Shown here one piece after another: positions 7,852 to 14,979 of a stretch of 64,000 bases of DNA. This DNA comes from Actinomadura rupiterrae (GTDB lineage: Bacteria; Actinomycetota; Actinomycetes; Streptosporangiales; Streptosporangiaceae). The DNA is taken from NCBI RefSeq assembly GCF_024172125.1, contig NZ_JAMZEA010000019.1, forward strand, positions 1 to 64,000. The letters run 5' to 3'. How positions within the stretch are numbered: the first letter of the stretch is position 1; every line of letters begins with the position of its first letter. The notes below the pieces were generated by a model. It was not told the origin of the DNA. It ran no database searches and was given only the letters and a program-made list of their open reading frames with translations. A program made the position numbers and the translations under genes.

Positions 7852-8900
7852 CGAATGCTCCCTGGCTCGTTGTCGGTGTCGGTGCGGCGGTCGGTTGCGG
7901 ATGCGGACGCCGCGTCGGGGGCGGACGCGGCGTCCGGGCCGGAGGGGGCGGTTTCGGTAGGCGCGGTGAGGACGGCGGCGAGTTTGTCGAGGGTCTGGGA
8001 GAAGCCGAGTTCGATGCCGGCGATGAAGTCGGCGGAGTCGACCGTGCTGTCGGTGATCCGGACCTCCACCTCCAGGTCCGTCCCCGGATCCCCGCTGTCC
8101 CCGGCCCGCCTGGCGTGCCCAGGCCCCTGGCCGCGCCCGGGGCGCCGGTCGTGATCAGGCGCACCGGGCCCCGCACCCTCCCCGGAGCCCTGCCCGGCTC
8201 CGGGGACGGTGACGGGGTCGGCGGGGTGGAGGGAAAGGTCGACGTGGGCGGTGAAGGCGGTGCCGCCGCCGGGCAGCAGCGGCGAGTTGCGGTAGATGAG
8301 GCGCCGCCCGGGCCGGACGGTGTCGACGACACCTTCGGAGCGCCCCGCGGACGGGTCGGTGCCGGTGGTGTCCTCGGCGTCGCGGTAGGCCAGCACGATC
8401 CGCCCGCCCGGCTCGGCCTCGAAGACCAGCTCCGACAGGCGCAGATCGTCCGGCGCCCACCAGGCGGCGAGCAGGGCCGGTTCGGTGAGGTGCCGCCAGA
8501 CCGCGGCGGGCGGGGCGGGCAGGCGGCGGTGGAAGCGGAACGCGCGGCCGTCGGCCCAGCCGGGCGCGTCCGCGGCGAGGCGTTCGGCGTGGACGCTGCG
8601 CCCGTAGCGGTCGAAGGCGGTGCCGGGACCGGTGGCGCGCGCGGCGGCGTCGGCGAGGGCGGTGAGCGCGGCGGCCAGGTCCCGCAGCGGCTCGGGCCGC
8701 AGCGCGTAGATGCGGCGCTGCCCCGCGCGGTGGGAGGTGACGATCCCGGCGCGCTCCAGCGTCTGCAGGTGCTTGGTGGTCTGCGGCTGGCGCGCTCCGG
8801 CGAGCCGGGCGAGGACCCCGACAGGGCGGGGCCGCTCGGCCAGCAGGGTCACCAGCCGCCGGCGCGCCGGATCGGCGAGGGCGGTGAGGAGCGCGTCCAT
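7848..8900 (-). CDS. ArsR-type regulator fused to SRPBCC domain
   Basis: Fusion protein of 350 residues. Residues 1-90 form an ArsR winged helix (MDALLTALADPARRRLVTLL; recognition region QPQTTKHLQTLERAGIV). Residues about 115-330 form an SRPBCC/AHSA1-type ligand-binding domain (FRFHRRLPAPPAAVWRHLTE, then AAWWAPDDLRLSELVFEAEP) with a Gly/Pro-rich insertion near 255-290. No CxC metal site is visible, so ligand sensing probably uses the SRPBCC cavity. ATG 8900 is chosen because homology starts there and the predicted transcript starts about 2 nt upstream (leaderless). It is coupled to the DHFR-like gene. Confidence 0.86.
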   Translation of the reverse strand: MDALLTALADPARRRLVTLLAERPRPVGVLARLAGARQPQTTKHLQTLERAGIVTSHRAGQRRIYALRPEPLRDLAAALTALADAAARATGPGTAFDRYGRSVHAERLAADAPGWADGRAFRFHRRLPAPPAAVWRHLTEPALLAAWWAPDDLRLSELVFEAEPGGRIVLAYRDAEDTTGTDPSAGRSEGVVDTVRPGRRLIYRNSPLLPGGGTAFTAHVDLSLHPADPVTVPGAGQGSGEGAGPGAPDHDRRPGRGQGPGHARRAGDSGDPGTDLEVEVRITDSTVDSADFIAGIELGFSQTLDKLAAVLTAPTETAPSGPDAASAPDAASASATDRRTDTDNEPGSIR

Positions 8901-8908
8901 GCCACACG

Positions 8909-8946
8909 AGTATTCTCCAGCACGAATATTCGTGTCAAGGAATACT
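8909..8946 (-). promoter_or_regulatory. 38-bp symmetric operator overlapping a leaderless promoter
   Basis: A central perfect palindrome CACGAATATTCGTG (8921-8934) is flanked at exactly 5 bp on each side by inverted arms AGTATTC (8909-8915) and GAATACT (8940-8946). On the minus strand a consensus -35 TTGACA (8938-8933) is spaced 18 bp from AATACT (8914-8909). A start about 7 nt downstream would put the +1 almost at the ATG at 8900. The arrangement fits autorepression by the ArsR domain blocking its own promoter. Confidence 0.75.
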
Positions 8947-9858
8947 TCAGGGGCGGCCGAGCGGCGCGTCCCCGGACAGGCGCGTGAGCTTGGCCGGGTT
9001 CCGGACGTAGTACAGCCCCGTGATCCGCCCCTCATCCACCCGGACCGCGACGATCCCGTCCAGCTCGCCCTCCACCCGCACCACCAACGCCGGATTCCCG
9101 TTCACCACCGTGTGCCCCGCCGTCACGTCCATCCCGTGCCGCGCGATCCCGCTGGCGATGAACCGACCCGCCCGCAGCGCACCCACCACCGGCTGCAGCG
9201 CCGCGCGCTTCACCCCGCCGCCGTCACTGAGCAGCACCACCTCCGGCGCCAGCACATCCAGCAGCCCCTGCAGATCCCCCGACTCCAGCGCCCGCCGGAA
9301 CGACTCCAGCACCGCACGGGTCTCCCCCGCCGACACCGACCGCCGCGGACGCCGCGCATCCACATGCTGCCGCGCCCGGTAGGCGATCTGCCGCACCGCC
9401 GCCGGCGACCGCCCCACCGCACCCGCGATGTCGTCGTAATCCACCCCGAACGCCTCCCGCAGCACGAACACCGCCCGCTCGGTCGGCGACAGCGTCTCCA
9501 GCACCAGCATCAACGCCATCGACATGCTCTCCGCCAACTCGGCGTCCTCGGCGACATCCGGCGCCGTCGCGACCGGCTCGGGCAGCCACGGCCCCACATA
9601 CGACTCCTTGCGCCGCGCCAGCGTCCGCAACCGGTTCAGCGCCTGCCGCGTCGTGATGCGGATCAGGTACGCGCGCGCGTCCCGGACCGTCCCCAGATCC
9701 ACACCCGTCCACCGCAGCCACGTCTCCTGCAGCACGTCCTCAGCGTCGGCGGCCGACCCGAGCATCTCGTAGGCGACGGTGAACAGCAGGTTGCGGTGCG
9801 CGACGAACACCTCGGTCGCCTCGTCTCCCCCACCACCGGAGCTCTGCTGGTCGCTCAT
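8947..9858 (-). CDS. sigJ: ECF41-family RNA polymerase sigma factor (SigJ-like)
   Basis: Extracytoplasmic-function sigma factor of 303 residues with sigma2 (about 15-85), sigma4 (about 115-175) and a C-terminal SnoaL-like extension (about 185-303). The ECF41 hallmarks are all present: WLPEP in the linker (91-95), DGGG (212-215) and NPAKL near the C-terminus (287-291). In this family the extension, rather than a separate anti-sigma factor, controls activity. The usual partner encoding a carboxymuconolactone decarboxylase, oxidoreductase or epimerase is not adjacent; the flanking genes are the ArsR fusion and a divergent RNA methyltransferase. Confidence 0.9.
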   Translation of the reverse strand: MSDQQSSGGGGDEATEVFVAHRNLLFTVAYEMLGSAADAEDVLQETWLRWTGVDLGTVRDARAYLIRITTRQALNRLRTLARRKESYVGPWLPEPVATAPDVAEDAELAESMSMALMLVLETLSPTERAVFVLREAFGVDYDDIAGAVGRSPAAVRQIAYRARQHVDARRPRRSVSAGETRAVLESFRRALESGDLQGLLDVLAPEVVLLSDGGGVKRAALQPVVGALRAGRFIASGIARHGMDVTAGHTVVNGNPALVVRVEGELDGIVAVRVDEGRITGLYYVRNPAKLTRLSGDAPLGRP

Positions 9859-9922
9859 CCGCCCGTCCTTCGCACTCGCCGTTCACGGTCCGGGCATCAA
9901 GACACCGCCCGGCCCTCCCCCG

Positions 9923-9935
9923 TCACACCATGTGA
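9923..9935. promoter_or_regulatory. TCACA-N3-TGTGA palindrome upstream of sigJ
   Basis: A 13-bp perfect inverted repeat in the 198-bp divergent region between sigJ and the SpoU-type gene. It includes TCACA, which resembles part of the ECF41 -35 element, but no matching -10 was found at a suitable spacing. Confidence 0.3.
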
Positions 9936-10056
9936 GACGGATCACCCCACGTCACGCGCACGCGCGCGGCGTCCACGCGAGGGCGCGCGCCAGAGCATAG
10001 AACCGCGATCACCTGTGGGAGACTGGCGCCCGACGAAACGGGGGGCCGGCACAACC

Positions 10057-10881
10057 ATGGGCGTAGTACGGATCACGCGTCCCAACGCGCGCTTCCAGCA
10101 GTGGGAAGCACTGCTGCGCAACCAGAACAAGCGGCAGCGCGCCGGGGAGTTCCTCGTCCAGGGCGTCCGCCCGATCACCCTCGCCGTCGAGCACGGCTGG
10201 ACGATCCGCACCCTCATCCACGACGCCGACCGGCCCCTGTCACGCTGGGCCACCGGCATCCTGCAACGCGCCGGCGGCGACCGCGTCGCGATGTCCCCCG
10301 ACCTGCTCCTGCAGCTCAGCGGCAAGGACCAGCAGACCCCCGAACTCGTCGCCGTCGCCGAACTGCCCCCCGACGACCTGGACCGCATCCCCGTCCCGCC
10401 CGACTTCCTCGGCATGGTCTTCGACCGCCCCACCACCCCCGGCAACATCGGCACCATCATCCGCTCCCTGGACGCCTTCGGCGGCGCCGGCCTGGTCGTC
10501 ACCGGCCACTCCGCCGACCCCTACGACCCCAAGGCCGTCCGCGCCTCCACCGGCTCCCTCCTCGCCGTCCCCGTCGTCCGCGCCCGCTCCCACCGCGAGG
10601 TCCTCGACTGGACCGGCGACCTGCACGCCACCGGACGCCCCGTCCGGATCGTCGGCACCGACGAGCACGGCACCGCCGACCTCGCCGACGTGGACCTGAC
10701 CGGCCCCACCCTCCTGGTCATCGGCAACGAGACCAACGGCCTCAGCGCCGGCTGGCGCGACGCCTGCGACGTGATCGCCCGCATCCCCATCGGCGGCTCC
10801 GCCACCTCCCTCAACGCAGCCAACGCCGCCACCGTCACCCTCTACGAAGCCACCCGCCAGCACCCCCGCCACACGACCTGA
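10057..10881 (+). CDS. SpoU-type RNA 2'-O-methyltransferase (TrmH family)
   Basis: Second SPOUT ribose methyltransferase of the window, 274 residues. An N-terminal L30-like substrate-binding region (residues about 1-105; RQRAGEFLVQGVRPITLAVE) precedes the catalytic domain. The motifs are DRPTTPGNIGTIIRSLDAFG, LLVIGNETNGLSAGW and IPIGGSATSLNAANAATVTL. The domain layout is that of rRNA ribose methyltransferases such as RlmB or TsnR-like proteins. The ATG at 10057 is taken as the start because the basic N-terminal strand begins there; no strong ribosome binding site is visible. No resistance role can be inferred from context. Confidence 0.87.
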   Translation: MGVVRITRPNARFQQWEALLRNQNKRQRAGEFLVQGVRPITLAVEHGWTIRTLIHDADRPLSRWATGILQRAGGDRVAMSPDLLLQLSGKDQQTPELVAVAELPPDDLDRIPVPPDFLGMVFDRPTTPGNIGTIIRSLDAFGGAGLVVTGHSADPYDPKAVRASTGSLLAVPVVRARSHREVLDWTGDLHATGRPVRIVGTDEHGTADLADVDLTGPTLLVIGNETNGLSAGWRDACDVIARIPIGGSATSLNAANAATVTLYEATRQHPRHTT

Positions 10882-10882
10882 C

Positions 10883-11471
10883 TCACCCCGCCCCGCTCGC
10901 GGCCCGGACGATCCCCGCGACCTCCCGGGCATGGGTGAACACCAGACCGTGGTCGCCGTCGATCCACGACACCGCCACCTGCGGGCACTCGCGCGCCAAC
11001 GGCTCACCCCCGGCCCGCCAGTTCCGGTTCAGCCACGGCGCAGGCCCCTCCTCGTCACGGCCCGCCATCGACGTCGACATGACCGCGGTGACCGGCCCGT
11101 CCAGCCTCCGGTACCGGTCCAGAATCGCGGCCCGGACCTCGTCCACCTCCACGTTCACAGCGAAGATCTCCCCCGCCGACAGCAGCACCTGACGCGCCGT
11201 CCCCCGCAACGCCCGCTGCTCCCCCGCCATCTCCTCCCACATGGCACGGAACACCGGCGCGAGCTCCTCGGTGAGGAACGGCTCAGGCACCGGATTCGCC
11301 CCGTCGATGCAGCTCCCCGGCCAGCACCTCCAGATCGGCCTGCATCGCGTTCAGCCCCGGACACAGCACCAACACCGGCCCCCGCCCACCCCGCGACACC
11401 GGAATCGCCACATCCCTATGCCGAACCGTGAACCGCTCCGTCCCGCTGCCCTCAGAAGTCATGCGGTCCAT
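10883..11471 (-). pseudogene. Alpha/beta hydrolase remnant with internal deletion
   Basis: Two pieces of one alpha/beta hydrolase in different frames. The 5' piece (11471-11283) encodes the N-terminal strand and oxyanion region (GGRGPVLVLCPGLNAMQADL) and stops after GELHRRG. The 3' piece (11290-10883) resumes at PEPFLTEELAPVFRAMWEE and runs to the normal C-terminus with the catalytic-His segment WIDGDHGLVFTHAREVAGIV. The roughly 80-90 residues expected between them, including the GxSxG nucleophile elbow, are absent. The protein cannot be catalytically intact. The junction at 11283-11290 is the likely deletion point. Confidence 0.75.
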
Positions 11472-11590
11472 TTTCGCTGACTGGACTGCCCTACTGATGT
11501 ACGGATGTATTGCTCACAGCCAGGGCCTTTACACAGTAAGATAGGTAGTGGGATACAGAGGTGGTCGGCGGGAGCGGCCATAATCTGAGG

Positions 11591-12388
11591 GTGCGGTCAA
11601 GCAGCTCCTACGCCTTCCTCGACTATCCCGGTCCGATCCCCTTCGCCCACCGCGGCGGCGCGGGCGGACGCCCCGAGAACTCCATGGCGGCCTTCCAGCG
11701 CGCCGTCGACCTCGGCTACCGCTACCTGGAGACCGACGCGCACGCCACCGCCGACGGTGTCGTGGTCGCCTTCCACGACCGGACGCTCGACCGCGTCACC
11801 GACCGCTCCGGCGCCCTGGCGGCCCTCCCCTACGCCGAGGTCGCGCGGGCGCGGATCCACGGGACCGAACCCATCCCCCGCCTGGAGGACCTGATCGGCT
11901 CGTTCCCCGACGCCCGCTTCAACATCGACCTGAAGGAAGCGACGGTGATCGGGCCGCTCGCCCGCGTCCTGCACCGCACCAAGGCCTGGGACCGGGTCTG
12001 CCTCACGTCCTTCTCCACCCGCCGCCTCATGCAGATGCGCGCCCGGCTCCCGCTGTTCACCGACGAGGACGTCTGCACCTCCCTCGGCCCGCGCGGCATG
12101 ATGGCGCTGCGCGCCAAGTCCTACGGCGGCCCGACCGCCAAGCTCGTCCGGCTCGCCGCGACCGGCGTCGCCTGCGCGCAGGTCCCCTACGGCCTCGGCC
12201 CCGTCCCCTTCGTCACCGAGGCGTTCATCGCCAAGGCCCACGAGCTCGGCCTGAAGGTCCACGCCTGGACGGTCAACGACCCCGCGATGATGGCCCGCCT
12301 CCTGGACATCGGCATCGACGGCATCATGACCGACGACCTCGTCGCCCTCCGCCACACCCTCTCCTCCCGCGGCCTCTGGCCCCACTAA
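11591..12388 (+). CDS. Glycerophosphodiester phosphodiesterase family protein
   Basis: TIM-barrel phosphodiesterase of 265 residues, hydrolysing glycerophosphodiesters to glycerol 3-phosphate and an alcohol. The catalytic signature is complete: HRGGAGGRPENS near residue 20, the metal-binding ETDAHATADG, and FHDRTLDRVT. No signal peptide is seen, so it acts in the cytoplasm. GTG 11591 is preferred because homologues begin just before YAFLDYPGPIPFAHRG; an in-frame GTG at 11561 would add 10 residues. The upstream region is unusually AT-rich for this genome and includes TAAGAT (11537-11542) as a possible -10. Confidence 0.88.
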   Translation: MRSSSSYAFLDYPGPIPFAHRGGAGGRPENSMAAFQRAVDLGYRYLETDAHATADGVVVAFHDRTLDRVTDRSGALAALPYAEVARARIHGTEPIPRLEDLIGSFPDARFNIDLKEATVIGPLARVLHRTKAWDRVCLTSFSTRRLMQMRARLPLFTDEDVCTSLGPRGMMALRAKSYGGPTAKLVRLAATGVACAQVPYGLGPVPFVTEAFIAKAHELGLKVHAWTVNDPAMMARLLDIGIDGIMTDDLVALRHTLSSRGLWPH

Positions 12389-12403
12389 CCCCGCCCACCA
12401 CGC

Positions 12404-13320
12404 TCAGAAGGTCCAGCTCCCGCCGCCGAGGAGCCGGTCCAGGTCGTCCGCGACCTGCGCGAGCAGCTCTTCGCCGAAGACGACGAGGGTCTGTTCGATG
12501 TAGTGGCCGAAGGTGCCCAGGCGGGCGTCGACGGTTGGGTCTCCGCAGGACGCCCCGGCGGGGCCCAGTGGTAGGAACGGACGGTCGTGACCTCACGAAA
12601 TCCACTGCCAAGCAGAACATCACGCACCTGCCCGTCGGCGTCGGCGACCAGGAACCGCTTGAGCGGCGCATGGAACCGCCACAGCGGTAGCTGAGCCAGG
12701 AGTTCGGGGCGCGCCGCGGTCAGCCCACCGACGACGGCGTGAGCGGTGCCGGAAAGGTTCTCCAGCCAGCAGGCCGCCGTGCCCCTTCCCTGATGGGACA
12801 GGACACGGACCTCGACGTCCCAGTACGGGGTGGCGCGGAGGGCGTGCCAGGCCGCCAGGGGCACGCGGTGCGGACCGGTCCTCGCCGCGAGGTCGAGTGC
12901 CTGCCGCGCCCGCGGCTCATCCCACCGGACCGATGCGGTCTCCCACCCCGGCCCCGGCTCAGGCAAGTCGAGCTCGACGACCTCACCGACCAGGACGCTG
13001 CGCTCCCGACCTGCGGTGAAGCCGGACGCGTCGAGCGCGTCACGCAGGCGCGAAGCGGCCGCGTCGTGGTGGTACACACGCCACTCCACGGGTTCGGCAC
13101 GCGCGGCTGCGGATGTCCGCACCTGCTCGACAAGCCGTCCGGCCGAAGCCGAGCGCGCTGCGTCCAGCGGACGGTGGTCGACGACGCAGTGGGTGCCGAA
13201 GTGCGTGAGGATCAGCGGGCCGATCCGCTCGACGAGCGTGCCAAGCCGCGGATGCGTTCGAACGTGTCCGCGCAGCGTGCCGTCGTGCTCCGCCAGGAGC
13301 TGCCCCACGTCCAACGCCAC
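12404..13320 (-). pseudogene. GNAT-like N-acetyltransferase, frameshifted near 3' end
   Basis: Starting from GTG 13320, the frame encodes a GNAT-like protein (VALDVGQLLAEHDGTLRGHV; WRVYHHDAAASRLRDALDA; ERSVLVGEVVELDLPEPGPG; FLVADADGQVRDVLLGSGF) down to SYHW at about 12565. After that the frame turns into Ser/Thr/Arg-rich nonsense ending at 12385, inside the glycerophosphodiesterase gene. In the -1 frame a sensible C-terminus follows (GDPTVDARLGTFGHYIEQTL, then VVFGEELLAQVADDLDRLLG) and stops at 12404, clear of the neighbour. One base appears to be missing within 12545-12567, a G/C-run region. It is either a true frameshift mutation or a sequence error. Confidence 0.72.
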
Positions 13321-13376
13321 TGCGGAATTCAAGCAGGGGCAGCGCCTGGGGGCCAGCGGGTTTGGTGCGGGGGGGG

Positions 13377-14555
13377 TCAGGTGAGGCTGGGGCCTGGGGA
13401 GCGGGGGTCGCAGGCTAGGCGGTAGCCGCGTTTTACGACGGTTTCGACGATGCCGGCTCGGCCCAGGCCTCGGCGGAGGCGGGCCACGGCCATTTCCACG
13501 GCGTGCTCGTCGGCCTGCGGGCGTGCTTCGCGGCCCCACGCGGAACCGCCCAGCAGGGGACGGCCCGGCAGGACTCCGCACAGCTCCGCGCGCGACACCA
13601 CGTGGCCCGGACGACGCGCCAGCGCCCGCAGGATCGCCATCGGCGCCGGCGCGATCGGGCGCAGCTGGCCGTCCAGCACCACCGCGTGCCCGCGCAGCTC
13701 CAGCAGCCCGCCGCGCACCCGCAACCGCCGCGCCCGCCGCCGCGGCAGGTCCGCCGCCAGCGCCCGCACCAGCGCACCGATCCGCGCCCGCTCCGGCTGC
13801 ACCGTCGGCACCCCCCGCCCGGTCAGCGCGCGCGCCGTCACCGGACCCACGCACGCCGCGACCACACCGTCCCGCAACGCCTCCAGCAGCAGCTCCTCCA
13901 GCCCGTCGTCCGCCGCCACCGCCAGCGTCGCCGCCACCGCCGGCGCGCTGGTGAAGGTGATCGCGTCCACCGTGCCCGCCACCGCCTGACCCACCAGCCG
14001 CCGCAGCGGCGTCACATCCTCCACCCGCGCCCACCGGTACACCGGCACCTCGATCACCTCGGCGCCCGCCGCCCGCAGCGGCCCGGTCATGTCCTCCAGC
14101 TGCTCCCCGTACAGCTGCACCGCGATCCGCGCACCCGACAGGTCCTTCTCCAGCAGGTGCTCCAGCACCTCCGCGCACGACTCCGACTCCGGCGACCACC
14201 GCTCGGTCAGACCCTCCGACCGCAGCGCACCCCGCGCCTTCGGCCCGCGCGCCACCACATCGGCCGCGCCCAGCCGCGCCATCAGCGCCTCGCGCAGCCC
14301 CCAGCCGTCCGCCGCCTCCACCCACGCCCGGAACCCGATCCCGGTCGTCACCACCGCATGGTCCAGCGGACGCTCCAGACACGCCCGCGTCGCCGCCAGC
14401 AGCTCCACATCATCGGCCAGCGGCACCAGCCGGATCGCCGGCGCATGCACCACCCGCGCCCCCCGCCGCTCCAGCAGCACCGCCAGCTCCTCACGCCGCC
14501 GCGCCGCCGTCACCCCCACCGCGAACCCCGCCAGCGGCTCGCCCTCACCGTTCAC
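13377..14555 (-). CDS. hemD: Uroporphyrinogen-III synthase with C-terminal winged-helix domain
   Basis: Fusion protein of 392 residues. Residues about 1-260 form the HemD fold (PLAGFAVGVTAARRREELAV; TFTSAPAVAATLAVAADDG; ACVGPVTARAL), which cyclises hydroxymethylbilane to uroporphyrinogen III, precursor of siroheme. Residues about 290-390 form an OmpR-like winged helix (RRPGHVVSRAELCGVLPG; AVEMAVARLRRGLGRAG; VETVVKRGYRLACD). GTG 14555 is taken as the start because homology begins at once; it overlaps nirD by 11 bp. Its place at the end of nirBD suggests it supplies siroheme for nitrite reductase and may also regulate nitrate or nitrite genes. Confidence 0.88.
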   Translation of the reverse strand: MNGEGEPLAGFAVGVTAARRREELAVLLERRGARVVHAPAIRLVPLADDVELLAATRACLERPLDHAVVTTGIGFRAWVEAADGWGLREALMARLGAADVVARGPKARGALRSEGLTERWSPESESCAEVLEHLLEKDLSGARIAVQLYGEQLEDMTGPLRAAGAEVIEVPVYRWARVEDVTPLRRLVGQAVAGTVDAITFTSAPAVAATLAVAADDGLEELLLEALRDGVVAACVGPVTARALTGRGVPTVQPERARIGALVRALAADLPRRRARRLRVRGGLLELRGHAVVLDGQLRPIAPAPMAILRALARRPGHVVSRAELCGVLPGRPLLGGSAWGREARPQADEHAVEMAVARLRRGLGRAGIVETVVKRGYRLACDPRSPGPSLT

Positions 14556-14979
14556 CGGACGCCACCGTCCCCGCGCGATCCGCGGTATCAGCAGACGACG
14601 AAGCAGGCTGGGATGCCGGTTCCAGTGATACCTCGACCATGTCGTCTTGCACTCGGACGGCGAACACCGGCAGGCCCGGGCCCGGCTCGGAGAGGGACTC
14701 GCCCGTCCGCAGGTCGAACACGTGCTTGAACATCGGCGACGCCACCACCGGCACCCCGCCACGGCACCCCAGCAGCCCCCGCGACATCACCTGCGCCCCG
14801 CTGAACGGATCCAGGTTCCCCACCGCGTGCAGACCGCCCTCGAACGTCCGGAACAGCGCCACCTGCACCCCCGCCACCAGCGCCGCCGCCCCGCGCTCCG
14901 GCAGCAGATCGGTCAGCCGGCACACCCGGTGCCACCCCGACACCCCGGGCAGGGTCTCCACATCGCGCAACACGGTCAT
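14545..14979 (-). CDS. nirD: Assimilatory nitrite reductase [NAD(P)H] small subunit
   Basis: Small subunit of NAD(P)H-dependent nitrite reductase, 144 residues, Rieske-like fold (GWHRVCRLTDLLPERGAAAL; MSRGLLGCRGGVPVVASPMF; HVFDLRTGESL). As in other NirD proteins, the full Cys/His set for a Rieske cluster is not conserved. ATG 14979 overlaps the nirB stop (14976-14979, ATGA), so the genes are coupled. The tail beyond about residue 120 is a low-complexity Ser/Ala extension overlapping hemD. It works with NirB to reduce nitrite to ammonium in the cytoplasm. Confidence 0.92.
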   Translation of the reverse strand: MTVLRDVETLPGVSGWHRVCRLTDLLPERGAAALVAGVQVALFRTFEGGLHAVGNLDPFSGAQVMSRGLLGCRGGVPVVASPMFKHVFDLRTGESLSEPGPGLPVFAVRVQDDMVEVSLEPASQPASSSADTADRAGTVASGER

